Part shown: piece after piece, positions 1-7,897 of the stretch
Layout: every line of letters begins with the position of its first letter
Numbering within the stretch: the first letter of the stretch is position 1
Source: Sporolactobacillus nakayamae
Lineage (GTDB): Bacteria; Bacillota; Bacilli; Bacillales; Sporolactobacillaceae
Direction of reading: 5' to 3'
Length of the DNA: 64,000 nucleotides
NCBI RefSeq assembly: GCF_900113325.1
Contig: NZ_FOOY01000021.1
Location: forward strand, 1-64,000
The notes under the pieces: generated by a model
The model's input: the letters and a program-made list of their open reading frames with translations, nothing else
Told to the model about the DNA's origin: nothing
The model's database searches: none
Translations under genes and position numbers: made by a program

Positions 1-50
1 CGATGGTAATTGGGGGCTGTCCCCCTGTGAGAGTAGGTCACTGCCAGGCA
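1..50 (+). rRNA. rrf: 5S rRNA, 3' end only
   Basis: The first ~50 bases match the 3' end of a Bacillales 5S rRNA: the run of G then C around 13-26, GAGAGTAGGTCACTGCC, and the closing CAGGCA. The 5' part lies outside the window. A strong terminator follows within 10 nt, so this is the end of an rRNA operon. B. subtilis has an rRNA operon at the corresponding place next to csfB. Confidence 0.88.
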
Positions 51-58
51 ATTGAAAA

Positions 59-96
59 ACATGCACTTCTCATTTTTGAGAGGTGCATGTTTTTTT
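59..96 (+). terminator. Rho-independent terminator of the rRNA operon
   Basis: A 14-bp stem with one G-U pair (59-72 with 77-90) and a four-base T loop is followed by six T. It sits directly after the 5S rRNA 3' end. Confidence 0.9.
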
Positions 97-159
97 GTGA
101 AAAAAAGTTTTTAATTGAAGATTTCTTTGCTTAGAGAAGAGTAGCAAAGAAATATAGTG

Positions 160-426
160 TTGCATAGTGGACGTGAGATGCGCAGTAAACCTATAAGAGA
201 AGGAGTTGACCGACTATTGAAGTTCAACCTAACGAGTGAAAAGCCGAACCGAACACGATCAAAGTCGAACCCAAGAGAGGAGTTCAACCTAACGAGGGGA
301 AAGTCGAACCGAACGCGACCAAAGTCGAACCCAAGAGTGGAGAAGTCGAACCGAAGACCAACCTAACGAGTGAAAGTTAAACCTAATTCTTGGAAAATTC
401 AACCTAAGAGAGAAAAAGTAGTAACG
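160..426. repeat. 21-bp-period degenerate tandem array, with a 60-bp unit repeated twice
   Basis: From about 221 the DNA is built of 18-21 bp units that each begin AGTTCAACC, AGTCGAACC or a close variant. Units of 21, 21 and 18 bp form a 60-bp higher-order unit present twice (221-280 and 281-340). The array starts with GACGTGAGATGCGCA, a string that also starts the related array at the right end of the window. Open frames through it exist only because the unit lengths are multiples of three. No gene is called here. Confidence 0.85.
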
Positions 427-756
427 AATTCCTAGACTCGTAACGAACCGAAGGAAAATCGTAACGAAGGACCTCAAAATCGTATCGAACTCACAGAAAG
501 TTGTAACGAATTCCCTAACTCGTATCGAACCGAAGGAAAATCGTAACGAAGGACCTCAAAATCGTATCGAACTCACAGAAAGTTGTAGCGAATTCCCTAA
601 CTCGTATCGAACCGAAGGAAAATCGTAACGAAGGACCTCAAAATCGTATCGAACTCACAGAAAGTTGTAGCGAATTCCCAGACTCGTATCGAACCGAAGG
701 AAAATCGTAACGAAGGACCTCAAAATCGTATCGAACGACGCAGCAAAATCGTAACG
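427..756. repeat. 82-bp tandem repeat, four units
   Basis: Units start with AATT at 427, 509, 591 and 673; the first three are 82 bp and the fourth is 84 bp with a diverged end. Each splits into four sub-units of 21, 21, 20 and 20 bp centred on CGTAACGAA or CGTATCGAA, so it is an amplified form of the same ~21-bp family as the preceding array. Units 2 and 3 are nearly identical, which suggests recent expansion. Confidence 0.92.
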
Positions 757-790
757 AATTTGCTGCGCACTCCGTCTTTACTGCGCAGCA
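739..790. repeat. Overlapping inverted repeats closing the array
   Basis: CGCAGCAAA (739-747) pairs with TTTGCTGCG (759-767). TGCTGCGC (761-768) pairs alternatively with GCGCAGCA (783-790). The two hairpins are mutually exclusive. No T run follows, so this is not a standard terminator. Confidence 0.6.
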
Positions 791-1045
791 TCACATCTTT
801 TAATTTCGTATAAATTGTTTCGAAATGAGACAGGCTCAGATGCTGATCTTATGGCTAATGGCGTAACTCCCCCAAATCAAAATGTTTTCAGAAAAAAGGA
901 TCCACCTAGTGTACCCTGACTTATACGGCATGAAACGAATAGTTAGGTTGGATGATTCTGTTAACGAATTCATATTTGGTTCACAGAGTGCGGTTACACT
1001 AGGGAAATCATAGGGCTTTCTTTTGAGATTATATGTTTTTAGATT
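791..1045. other. Intergenic stretch, no feature recognised
   Basis: AT-rich spacer between the repeat array and the ABC exporter operon. I see no coding signal and no promoter that I would defend. A ribosome-binding site GGAGA lies at 1046-1050 in front of the next gene. Confidence 0.5.
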
Positions 1046-1057
1046 GGAGATGAGTAA

Positions 1058-2791
1058 ATGATTCGTTTGGCAAGGTATATGAGACCGTATCTATGGCCGG
1101 CACTTTTTTCGGTTATTTTTGTCTTCTTGCAATCATTAGCAAACCTATATTTGCCAACATTGATGGCGGATATTGTGGATACGGGTGTAGTGAAAGGTGA
1201 CCTGCCGTACATTTATAAAATGGGAGCCTATATGCTGCTGGTGACACTGGCTGCAGGCGTTCTTACAGTGCTCGCTAACTATTTGGCATCAAAGGTTGCC
1301 GCCGGATTTGGCCGTGATGTGCGGAATAAGATGTTTTCACATGTTGAGACCTTCTCGCTAAAGGAATTTGATCAGGTGGGAACAAGTTCACTCATTACTC
1401 GGACGACCAACGATATTGCACAAATTGAACAAGTATATATGATGATTCTCAAAATGATGACCATGGCTCCGCTGATGTGCATCGGGGGAATCATCATGGC
1501 CATTTCCAAGGATGCCAAACTGTCGCTAGTCTTGGTTGTCGCATTGCCGCTCCTGATTATTTCAATTTCCGTGCTTGCGCGGAAAGGGATGCCTTATTTT
1601 AAGGCTATTCAAAAGAAAATGGATCGCCTCAATTTGATTCTGCGTGAAGAGTTGACCGGTATTCGTGTGATTCGATCTTTTAACAGGACGAAGCATGAGG
1701 TGCAACGCTTTGATGAAGCAAACAAGGATATTACGCAGACATCGATTCGAATCAATCAAATCATGTCGGCTGCGATGCCGCTGATGATGCTCATTATGAA
1801 CTTGTCGATGGTTGCCATTGTCTGGTTCGGCGGACTGCGCATTAATAGCGGATCCATGCAAGTAGGCGATTTAATGGCATTCATTCAGTATGCGATGCAG
1901 ATTATGTTCTCGGTCCTCATGGGCGCGATGATGTTCATTATGATTCCCCGTGCTCAGATTTCCGCGACACGTGTCAATGAAGTACTTGACATTCAACCTG
2001 ATATTCAGGATACAAAGCGTAATGGGTCAGAAAAAATTGATGAAAACGAGCAAGGTGTGGAATTTCAAAATGTGACATTCAGTTATCCCGGAGCTGAAAA
2101 GCCTGCGTTGTCGGATATTTCTTTTACAGCACAAGTTGGAGAGACGACCGCCATCATTGGGGGAACAGGTACTGGAAAATCAACACTGCTGAATCTTATT
2201 CCACGATATTTTGATGCAACTCATGGCAGTGTTCGAATTAATGGTGCCGATGTTAAAACATTTTCCTTAGATAAACTACGCCGAATGATTGGCTATGTGC
2301 CGCAAAAATCTGTACTTTTCACTGGTACTGTTGCGGATAACATTCGCTATGGAAATGAGCGGGCGACTGATGAAGAAATTGAGGAGGCTGCGCGAACGGC
2401 ACAGGCAGATGATTTTATCCGCGAGATGGAGGAAGGATACGACTCTGTCATCGCTCAAGGCGGTAAGAACATTTCCGGAGGACAGAAGCAACGCTTAGCG
2501 ATCGCCCGCGCTTTAGCTCGTCAGGCAGAGGTCTATCTGCTCGATGACAGTTTCTCAGCACTTGATTATCGCACTGATGCGCGTCTGATGTCAGCACTCG
2601 GCCGCGTCACTCAGTCAGCAGCGTTGATTATTGTTGCGCAGCGCGTAAGCACCGTGCTTCATGCCGATAAAATTATTGTTTTAGATGACGGCCGGATCGT
2701 TGGTATGGGCACACATGATCAGCTGATAAAAACATGTGCCGTATACAAGGAAATCGTTGACTCGCAGCTGGATAAGGAGGAATTGGCATGA
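1058..2791 (+). CDS. ABC exporter half-transporter, degenerate-site subunit (YfiB-like)
   Basis: A 577-residue half-transporter: an N-terminal six-helix exporter membrane domain (about residues 10-310) fused to an ATPase domain (about 340-575). Walker A is GGTGTGKS and the signature ISGGQ is canonical. Walker B reads YLLDDS, with Asp where the catalytic Glu should be, and the switch region reads VAQRVST, with Gln where the His should be. This is the pattern of the non-hydrolysing side of a heterodimeric exporter. The ATG follows GGAGA at good spacing, and the 3' end overlaps the partner gene by ATGA. Similar to the YfiB half of B. subtilis YfiBC; the substrate is unknown. Confidence 0.85.
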   Translation: MIRLARYMRPYLWPALFSVIFVFLQSLANLYLPTLMADIVDTGVVKGDLPYIYKMGAYMLLVTLAAGVLTVLANYLASKVAAGFGRDVRNKMFSHVETFSLKEFDQVGTSSLITRTTNDIAQIEQVYMMILKMMTMAPLMCIGGIIMAISKDAKLSLVLVVALPLLIISISVLARKGMPYFKAIQKKMDRLNLILREELTGIRVIRSFNRTKHEVQRFDEANKDITQTSIRINQIMSAAMPLMMLIMNLSMVAIVWFGGLRINSGSMQVGDLMAFIQYAMQIMFSVLMGAMMFIMIPRAQISATRVNEVLDIQPDIQDTKRNGSEKIDENEQGVEFQNVTFSYPGAEKPALSDISFTAQVGETTAIIGGTGTGKSTLLNLIPRYFDATHGSVRINGADVKTFSLDKLRRMIGYVPQKSVLFTGTVADNIRYGNERATDEEIEEAARTAQADDFIREMEEGYDSVIAQGGKNISGGQKQRLAIARALARQAEVYLLDDSFSALDYRTDARLMSALGRVTQSAALIIVAQRVSTVLHADKIIVLDDGRIVGMGTHDQLIKTCAVYKEIVDSQLDKEELA

Positions 2792-4653
2792 GCAACAAAA
2801 AGAGCGGCCGCAACGGCAGTGGATTTGGCCCGGGTCATATGCGCATGCCTGTTCAAAAGCCAAAAAATTTTCGTAAAACTTTTCACCGCCTGATGGGGTA
2901 TCTGCGTCCGCATAAAGTGGTGCTGGTTGCCGTTTTTATAACGGCCATCCTTAGTACAATCTTTACCATTATCGGACCAAAACTAATGGGGAACGCGACG
3001 ACCAAACTTTTTGAAGGTATGATGTTGAAAATTAAAGGGGTTCCGGGTGCGCACATCGATTTTAACTATATATGGGGCATCGTTGTCACCTTGGTTATCT
3101 TGTATGTTCTCAGTTCACTCTTTACCTTTATCATGCAATATCTGATGAGCGGCGTCTCGCAAAAAATGGTCTACACACTGCGCAAACAAGTAAATGAGAA
3201 GCTGGCCCGATTACCGGTCGACTATTATGATGCGCATCCAAATGGCGATATACTTAGCCGTGCAGTCAATGATTCGGAGAACATCAGCAATACACTGCAG
3301 CAAAGTCTTACGGCATCGATTACATCCATTGTCACATTGCTCGGTGTTATTGTCATGATGCTGACGATCAGTCCGTTGTTGACGCTCGTGCTGCTTGTGA
3401 CAATTCCGCTCAGTTTCGTAGGCATTTCTCAAATTACAAAACGGTCTCAAGGATTTTTTAAGCAGCAACAGGTGCAAATCGGTCAATTAAATGGCCATGT
3501 CGAAGAAATGTTTACCGGTCATCAAGTCATCAAGGCATTCGGAAAAGAGCATGAATCCGTTAGTAAATTCAAAAACATTAATGGCAAACTCTATCATTCT
3601 GCGTGGAAGGCGCAATTTCTATCGGGAATTATGATGCCGATGATGATGTTTGTCGGCAATATTGGTTATGTATTGATTTCTGTAGTCGGCGGTATTCTGG
3701 TTGTGAAGCGTTCGATTGAAATTGGCGATATTCAAGCGTTTATTCAATATGCCCGTCAGTTTGGTCAGCCGCTCAATCAAATCGCTAACATCTCAAATAT
3801 TATTCAATCTACAATTGCATCGGCAGAACGAATTTTTGAGATTCTGGATGAAGAAGATGTGAAACCGGATGGCGCAAAATCAGAATCGCTTGCGCAACCG
3901 GCAGGTCATGTGGCCTTTGATCATGTGAACTTCCGCTACAAAGAGGATCAGCCCTTAATTGAGGACATGACGATTGATGTGAAAGCCGGACAGTCGGTAG
4001 CGATCGTCGGGCCGACCGGTGCCGGAAAAACAACTCTTGTTAATTTGCTTATGCGCTTTTACGAATTGCGAGAAGGAACGATTACGGTCGATGGTGTCGA
4101 TACCCGCCTCATTAAACGAGAACAGCTTCATCGGCTCTTCGGCATGGTGCTGCAGGACACTTGGCTATTCAAAGGCACGATTCGCGAAAATATCGCGTAC
4201 GGCCGCGAAGGCGCGACGGAAGAAGAAATCGTGCGTGCTGCAGAGGCGGCGCATGCGGATCACTTCATTCGAACCTTGCCGGATGGCTATGATACGGTTT
4301 TAAATGAAGAGGGGACGAATATTTCCCAAGGCCAGAAGCAGCTCCTGACGATTGCGCGTGCGATTCTTGCTGATCCGGTCATCCTCATTCTTGATGAAGC
4401 GACTAGCAGTGTTGATACACGAACTGAGATGCATATCCAAAAAGCGATGAACAGGCTCATGACGGATCGTACCAGCTTTGTCATTGCCCACAGGTTGTCA
4501 ACGATCAAGGAAGCCAATTTGATTTTGGTTATGAATCACGGCCGTGTTATTGAGCAGGGGACGCATCAATCGCTGCTTGACAGAAAAGGCTTCTATGCCA
4601 ATCTGTATAACAGTCAATTTACAAAAGAAGCGAAGCATCAGGAAATTGGCTAA
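2788..4653 (+). CDS. ABC exporter half-transporter, catalytic-site subunit (YfiC-like)
   Basis: A 621-residue partner of the preceding subunit with a Gly/Lys-rich N-terminal extension, a six-helix membrane domain (about 40-345) and a C-terminal ATPase. Walker A GPTGAGKT, Walker B LILDEA with the catalytic Glu, and IAHRLST with the switch His are intact. The signature motif is changed to ISQGQ. In the head-to-tail dimer one site therefore combines this subunit's Walker motifs with the partner's good signature, while the other combines two degenerate halves. The start overlaps the upstream stop by four bases, so the two are probably translationally coupled. A terminator follows at 4668. Confidence 0.86.
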   Translation: MSNKKSGRNGSGFGPGHMRMPVQKPKNFRKTFHRLMGYLRPHKVVLVAVFITAILSTIFTIIGPKLMGNATTKLFEGMMLKIKGVPGAHIDFNYIWGIVVTLVILYVLSSLFTFIMQYLMSGVSQKMVYTLRKQVNEKLARLPVDYYDAHPNGDILSRAVNDSENISNTLQQSLTASITSIVTLLGVIVMMLTISPLLTLVLLVTIPLSFVGISQITKRSQGFFKQQQVQIGQLNGHVEEMFTGHQVIKAFGKEHESVSKFKNINGKLYHSAWKAQFLSGIMMPMMMFVGNIGYVLISVVGGILVVKRSIEIGDIQAFIQYARQFGQPLNQIANISNIIQSTIASAERIFEILDEEDVKPDGAKSESLAQPAGHVAFDHVNFRYKEDQPLIEDMTIDVKAGQSVAIVGPTGAGKTTLVNLLMRFYELREGTITVDGVDTRLIKREQLHRLFGMVLQDTWLFKGTIRENIAYGREGATEEEIVRAAEAAHADHFIRTLPDGYDTVLNEEGTNISQGQKQLLTIARAILADPVILILDEATSSVDTRTEMHIQKAMNRLMTDRTSFVIAHRLSTIKEANLILVMNHGRVIEQGTHQSLLDRKGFYANLYNSQFTKEAKHQEIG

Positions 4654-4667
4654 TAGTGAGCAATACA

Positions 4668-4701
4668 AGCGACCGGGTCTTTATTCCGGTTGCTTTTTTT
4701 T
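4668..4701 (+). terminator. Terminator of the ABC exporter operon
   Basis: AGCGACCGG (4668-4676) pairs with CCGGTTGCT (4686-4694), one G-U pair, followed by a run of T. Confidence 0.85.
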
Positions 4702-4876
4702 ATTGAGAGGGGCATGCTATTAGCGGATACGCAGCTTGGAATTAGAACGATCCAATCAAATTTCTGATACAAAATGAACGTATTCACGATCTTTTTTTGT
4801 TTTTTTGTTTTACTTTGTGAGTAAGTATATTAAACTTTTAAAAAGTGGGAGTAAAAGAAAAAAGCGAGGCAGAGCA

Positions 4877-5932
4877 ATGGCAAAAAAAATTGTGTTTACC
4901 GGCGGCGGTTCGGCGGGGCATGTCACCCCAAACCTGGCGCTTATTGATGAATTAAAGAACTGTGAAATTACGTACATCGGCTCAAAAAATGGAATTGAAA
5001 AAAATCTGGTGCAAGCGCACGGAATCGACTATCGAGAAATTTCAAGCGGCAAGCTTCGCAGATATTTCGATATGAAAAATTTCAAGGATCCATTCAAGGT
5101 TATTGCAGGAGTGATGCAGGCCTATTTGATTCTAAAAAAAATCAAGCCCAATGTGATTTTCTCTAAAGGTGGGTTTGTATCTGTGCCTGTGGTCATTGCC
5201 GGATGGCTGAATCATGTTCCGGTCTACATCCATGAATCGGATATTACACCCGGACTAGCCAATCGAATCGCGATTAAATTTGCAACTAAATTGTTTGTAA
5301 CCTTTGAGGAGGCTGCGGCACATTTGCCGGAGGATAAGGTGATGTATACCGGCGCGCCAATCCGTGATGTCTTGCTCAAGGGCGACCGGAAAAAAGGACT
5401 GGAATTTCTCGGTTTTCAAGGAGACAAACCAGTGCTCCTTATTATGGGCGGCAGCCTCGGCGCAAAGAAGATCAACGAAGTTGTTCGAGAGTCGCTGCCT
5501 GAATTACTTAAGAACTATCAAATAGTGCATTTGTGCGGCAAAGGAAATGTTGACGCTGAATTTGCATCGACGGCAGGCTACAAGCAATTTGAGTATATCG
5601 ACAAGGAATTGCCTGATGTCATGGCTGCGTCGTCGATCATTCTGTCGCGAGCGGGCTCAAACGCAATTTTCGAGTTCCTTGCTCTAAGGAAGCCCATGAT
5701 TCTCATTCCACTGCCGCTCCGCTCGAGTCGCGGTGACCAGATTCTGAATGCGGAATCGTTTAAGAAAAAAGGTCTGTGCGAAGTGCTGGAAAATGATTCA
5801 CTGACCTCCGATGAGCTGCAGCAGACCATCGCTAATGTTTATAAAAACCGATACGATTATATTGATCGGATGACCGTTGCTCAAGGTGCCACGCATGGGA
5901 TCAAGAATATATTGAGCGAACTTAATAAGTAA
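4877..5932 (+). CDS. murG: MurG-type UDP-GlcNAc:lipid I GlcNAc transferase, stand-alone copy
   Basis: A 351-residue GT28 glycosyltransferase. MurG adds GlcNAc to lipid I at the inner membrane face to make lipid II. The N-terminal glycine loop reads [13 protein letters not shown], the lipid-acceptor domain has SKGGFVSVP and [11 protein letters not shown], and the C-terminal UDP-GlcNAc site includes [12 protein letters not shown] and [11 protein letters not shown]. The start is taken at the ATG behind GAGGC because homologues begin directly with the KIVFTGGG strand; an upstream in-frame ATG at 4805 would add 24 unsupported residues. It is outside a division/cell-wall cluster, so it may be a second paralogue; the rest of the genome is not visible. 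Confidence 0.85.
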   Translation: MAKKIVFTGGGSAGHVTPNLALIDELKNCEITYIGSKNGIEKNLVQAHGIDYREISSGKLRRYFDMKNFKDPFKVIAGVMQAYLILKKIKPNVIFSKGGFVSVPVVIAGWLNHVPVYIHESDITPGLANRIAIKFATKLFVTFEEAAAHLPEDKVMYTGAPIRDVLLKGDRKKGLEFLGFQGDKPVLLIMGGSLGAKKINEVVRESLPELLKNYQIVHLCGKGNVDAEFASTAGYKQFEYIDKELPDVMAASSIILSRAGSNAIFEFLALRKPMILIPLPLRSSRGDQILNAESFKKKGLCEVLENDSLTSDELQQTIANVYKNRYDYIDRMTVAQGATHGIKNILSELNK

Positions 5933-5938
5933 AAATGA

Positions 5939-5967
5939 GCGATCCGAATGCATTCGGATCGCTTTTT
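5939..5967. terminator. Bidirectional terminator between convergent genes
   Basis: A perfect 24-bp palindrome (5939-5962) lies between the plus-strand murG-type gene and the minus-strand transglutaminase gene. T runs on the plus-strand side (5963-5967) and A runs on the other side allow termination from both directions. Confidence 0.88.
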
Positions 5968-5978
5968 CAAGAATTTTT

Positions 5979-6842
5979 TCAGCTTATCTGCTTTACGTCG
6001 ACATCTACTGTCAGACTTTGCTTCGGTGTACCATGGTAGACACCTTTGACAGGGACAATGTCTTTGTAATCGCGTCCGTAGGCGAGAATGATGTAGCGCC
6101 AACCAACCGGAACATCATTGGTCGGGTCAAATCCTGTCCAACCGACTTCAGGAATATAGGCTTCAATCCAGGCATGAGAAGCTTGCTCAAAATCCGCGTT
6201 CCCACCGCTGAGATCCGATATGTATTGATAGCCGCTCACATAGCGCGCAGGAATGCCGATGCATCGGCAAAGTGCGATCATGAGATGGGCAAAATCTTGG
6301 CAGACACCGCGGCGCAGCTTAATCATCTCGTCAATTTTTGTTTGGACCTGTGTCGCGGCAGGATCATAAATATACTCCTGCTTAATGGCTGTCGTTATCT
6401 CGGCTAAGAGCTCGGAGACAGATGGCATCGATTGGCTTAAAAAGCGGTTCACGATGTTGTTAACATCAATCGTATTTTGCGTGTAATCAGTCGGTGCCAA
6501 GTACTCGGCGAACTGATCGAGAAATGCGTCACTTTTCATAATTGCTTGTTCCTGTTCAAAAGGAAGGATACTTTCTCTAGGTGCTAAAGAATCATTGGTC
6601 ACTACAATGGATTGAGCGGTGATCCTCAGCTCTGAATGAGTATCGGCGATTGAAAAAGCATGCACGCGATTTCCAAAATAATCTTCATAGGCGTAGAGCG
6701 GCGCGTGCGGATATGTGGAAATCGCGTGCTGATAGCAGGACTGATTTCCGTTCGTTCTGGGTGATAAGCGAATCTCATTGACACTGTCCGATACTTCTCC
6801 ATCATATTGATAATGTGTTGTATGCACTATTTTGAATTTCAT
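5979..6842 (-). CDS. Transglutaminase-like cysteine peptidase family protein
   Basis: A 287-residue protein with an N-terminal beta-rich domain typical of bacterial transglutaminase-like proteins and a C-terminal papain-fold core. The catalytic triad is visible: Cys181 in RRGVCQDFAHL, His223 in ASHAWIEAY and Asp239 in GFDPTND. No signal peptide is seen, so it is probably cytoplasmic. It is the last gene of a three-gene minus-strand operon with an alpha-E protein and a circularly permuted ATP-grasp protein. That trio recurs in many bacteria and has been proposed from comparative genomics to make and modify a peptide-like product. Substrate and product are unknown. No clear ribosome-binding site precedes the ATG. 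Confidence 0.85.
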   Translation of the reverse strand: MKFKIVHTTHYQYDGEVSDSVNEIRLSPRTNGNQSCYQHAISTYPHAPLYAYEDYFGNRVHAFSIADTHSELRITAQSIVVTNDSLAPRESILPFEQEQAIMKSDAFLDQFAEYLAPTDYTQNTIDVNNIVNRFLSQSMPSVSELLAEITTAIKQEYIYDPAATQVQTKIDEMIKLRRGVCQDFAHLMIALCRCIGIPARYVSGYQYISDLSGGNADFEQASHAWIEAYIPEVGWTGFDPTNDVPVGWRYIILAYGRDYKDIVPVKGVYHGTPKQSLTVDVDVKQIS

Positions 6843-6878
6843 CGTTTGGCGCGTGACTGCTGATTGAAAGATGAATGC

Positions 6879-7826
6879 TCAAAAAGTCAGCACGTTGACC
6901 CCCTTTGCTGAGAACATTTGTCCAATTTCTGATCCGATTGTGTTGCATCGACGCACTTCAAGGTCGAGAAAATCGGCGACCCCGTTTCGAACGATTTCGG
7001 AAGGATCCATGTAATTGAGCTGAGCGTGCATTTTGCCGATCAATTTCCGAACATTTTTAATAGAGTGGGAAATCCCTCCTTGAGAATCGGATAGTTTAGC
7101 AAGATGTTCGTTCAGATGGCAGAGTGAAAAGCGTGTCGATCTTGGGAAAACCGGACTGAGCATTAAAAATTCGAGCATAGTGTCCGTTGAAATTTTATTT
7201 GAGAGACATTTTCGGAAAGCTTCATAGCCGCTGACTGACTTAAGCAGGGCGAGTGCATCACCAAAAGAAAGTTCTATGCCATTCTCATAATAAACCACAC
7301 GCAAAATGCGCAATGTGTTTTCGGCTCGCTCAAAATATTTCCCTATTTCAAGCATATGCCATTCCTGACCTCGAAGCATAGTTGATTCAACGATACCTTG
7401 AAATAGTGCGGTTTGATTCTTGATTTGTTCAAAAAACGTGTGGGGGTAGATTAATAGATTGTCCATTGTTTGTTTATCAAGCCAGATGTGAAAGCCGTTG
7501 ATCGCGTCCCAAAGTTCACTTGGCAGCCGCTCACGAATCGCTTGCATGTTTCCGCGCGCGCTGGTCACACAGGAACGAATAGAATTTGTATTGTCTATGT
7601 CAAAGATGATGGTGCTGAGCACAGTGGATTCGTTGTAGGGCAATTTCTGTTCTTGAAACGCGCGCGCGTCCGCCAGTGTTTCAATGAGCTCCTTCCACGG
7701 ATACTGGTCACGTTCTGTGTGTGTGGCTTGGCGGTGATAGTCGACATCAATGAGTCGGGCATGATTCTCGATGCGCTCTAGGTAGCGTCCAAGCCAGTAA
7801 AGTGATTCTGCAATTCTACCGATCAT
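6879..7826 (-). CDS. Alpha-E domain protein (DUF403)
   Basis: A 315-residue mostly helical protein. The N-terminal motif IAESLYWLGRYLERIENHAR is characteristic of the alpha-E family, and a second helical repeat has GQEWHMLEIGKYFERAENT. It has no recognised catalytic motif. The family almost always sits next to a circularly permuted ATP-grasp gene and a transglutaminase-like gene, as here. The ATG is preceded by AGAGGGGA. The gap to the upstream gene is 71 bp and to the downstream gene 36 bp, consistent with one transcript. The biochemical role is not established. Confidence 0.86.
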   Translation of the reverse strand: MIGRIAESLYWLGRYLERIENHARLIDVDYHRQATHTERDQYPWKELIETLADARAFQEQKLPYNESTVLSTIIFDIDNTNSIRSCVTSARGNMQAIRERLPSELWDAINGFHIWLDKQTMDNLLIYPHTFFEQIKNQTALFQGIVESTMLRGQEWHMLEIGKYFERAENTLRILRVVYYENGIELSFGDALALLKSVSGYEAFRKCLSNKISTDTMLEFLMLSPVFPRSTRFSLCHLNEHLAKLSDSQGGISHSIKNVRKLIGKMHAQLNYMDPSEIVRNGVADFLDLEVRRCNTIGSEIGQMFSAKGVNVLTF

Positions 7827-7897
7827 ACGGATCCCCTCTTACCGATTCCTTTTGTATTTTTACTGCTCCCCGCACAAGGGATGTCGCGCAGTTAAGA

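Noticed and set aside
157-366. 69-codon open frame with KSN/NLT-type repeats
   Set aside because: It is the translation of the 21/18-bp repeat array; units divisible by three keep the frame open. No ribosome-binding site or protein-like composition. The same applies to 289-477 (minus) and 63697-63927.
427-756. CRISPR array
   Set aside because: Whole 82-bp units repeat, with no constant repeat alternating with unique spacers, and no cas genes nearby.
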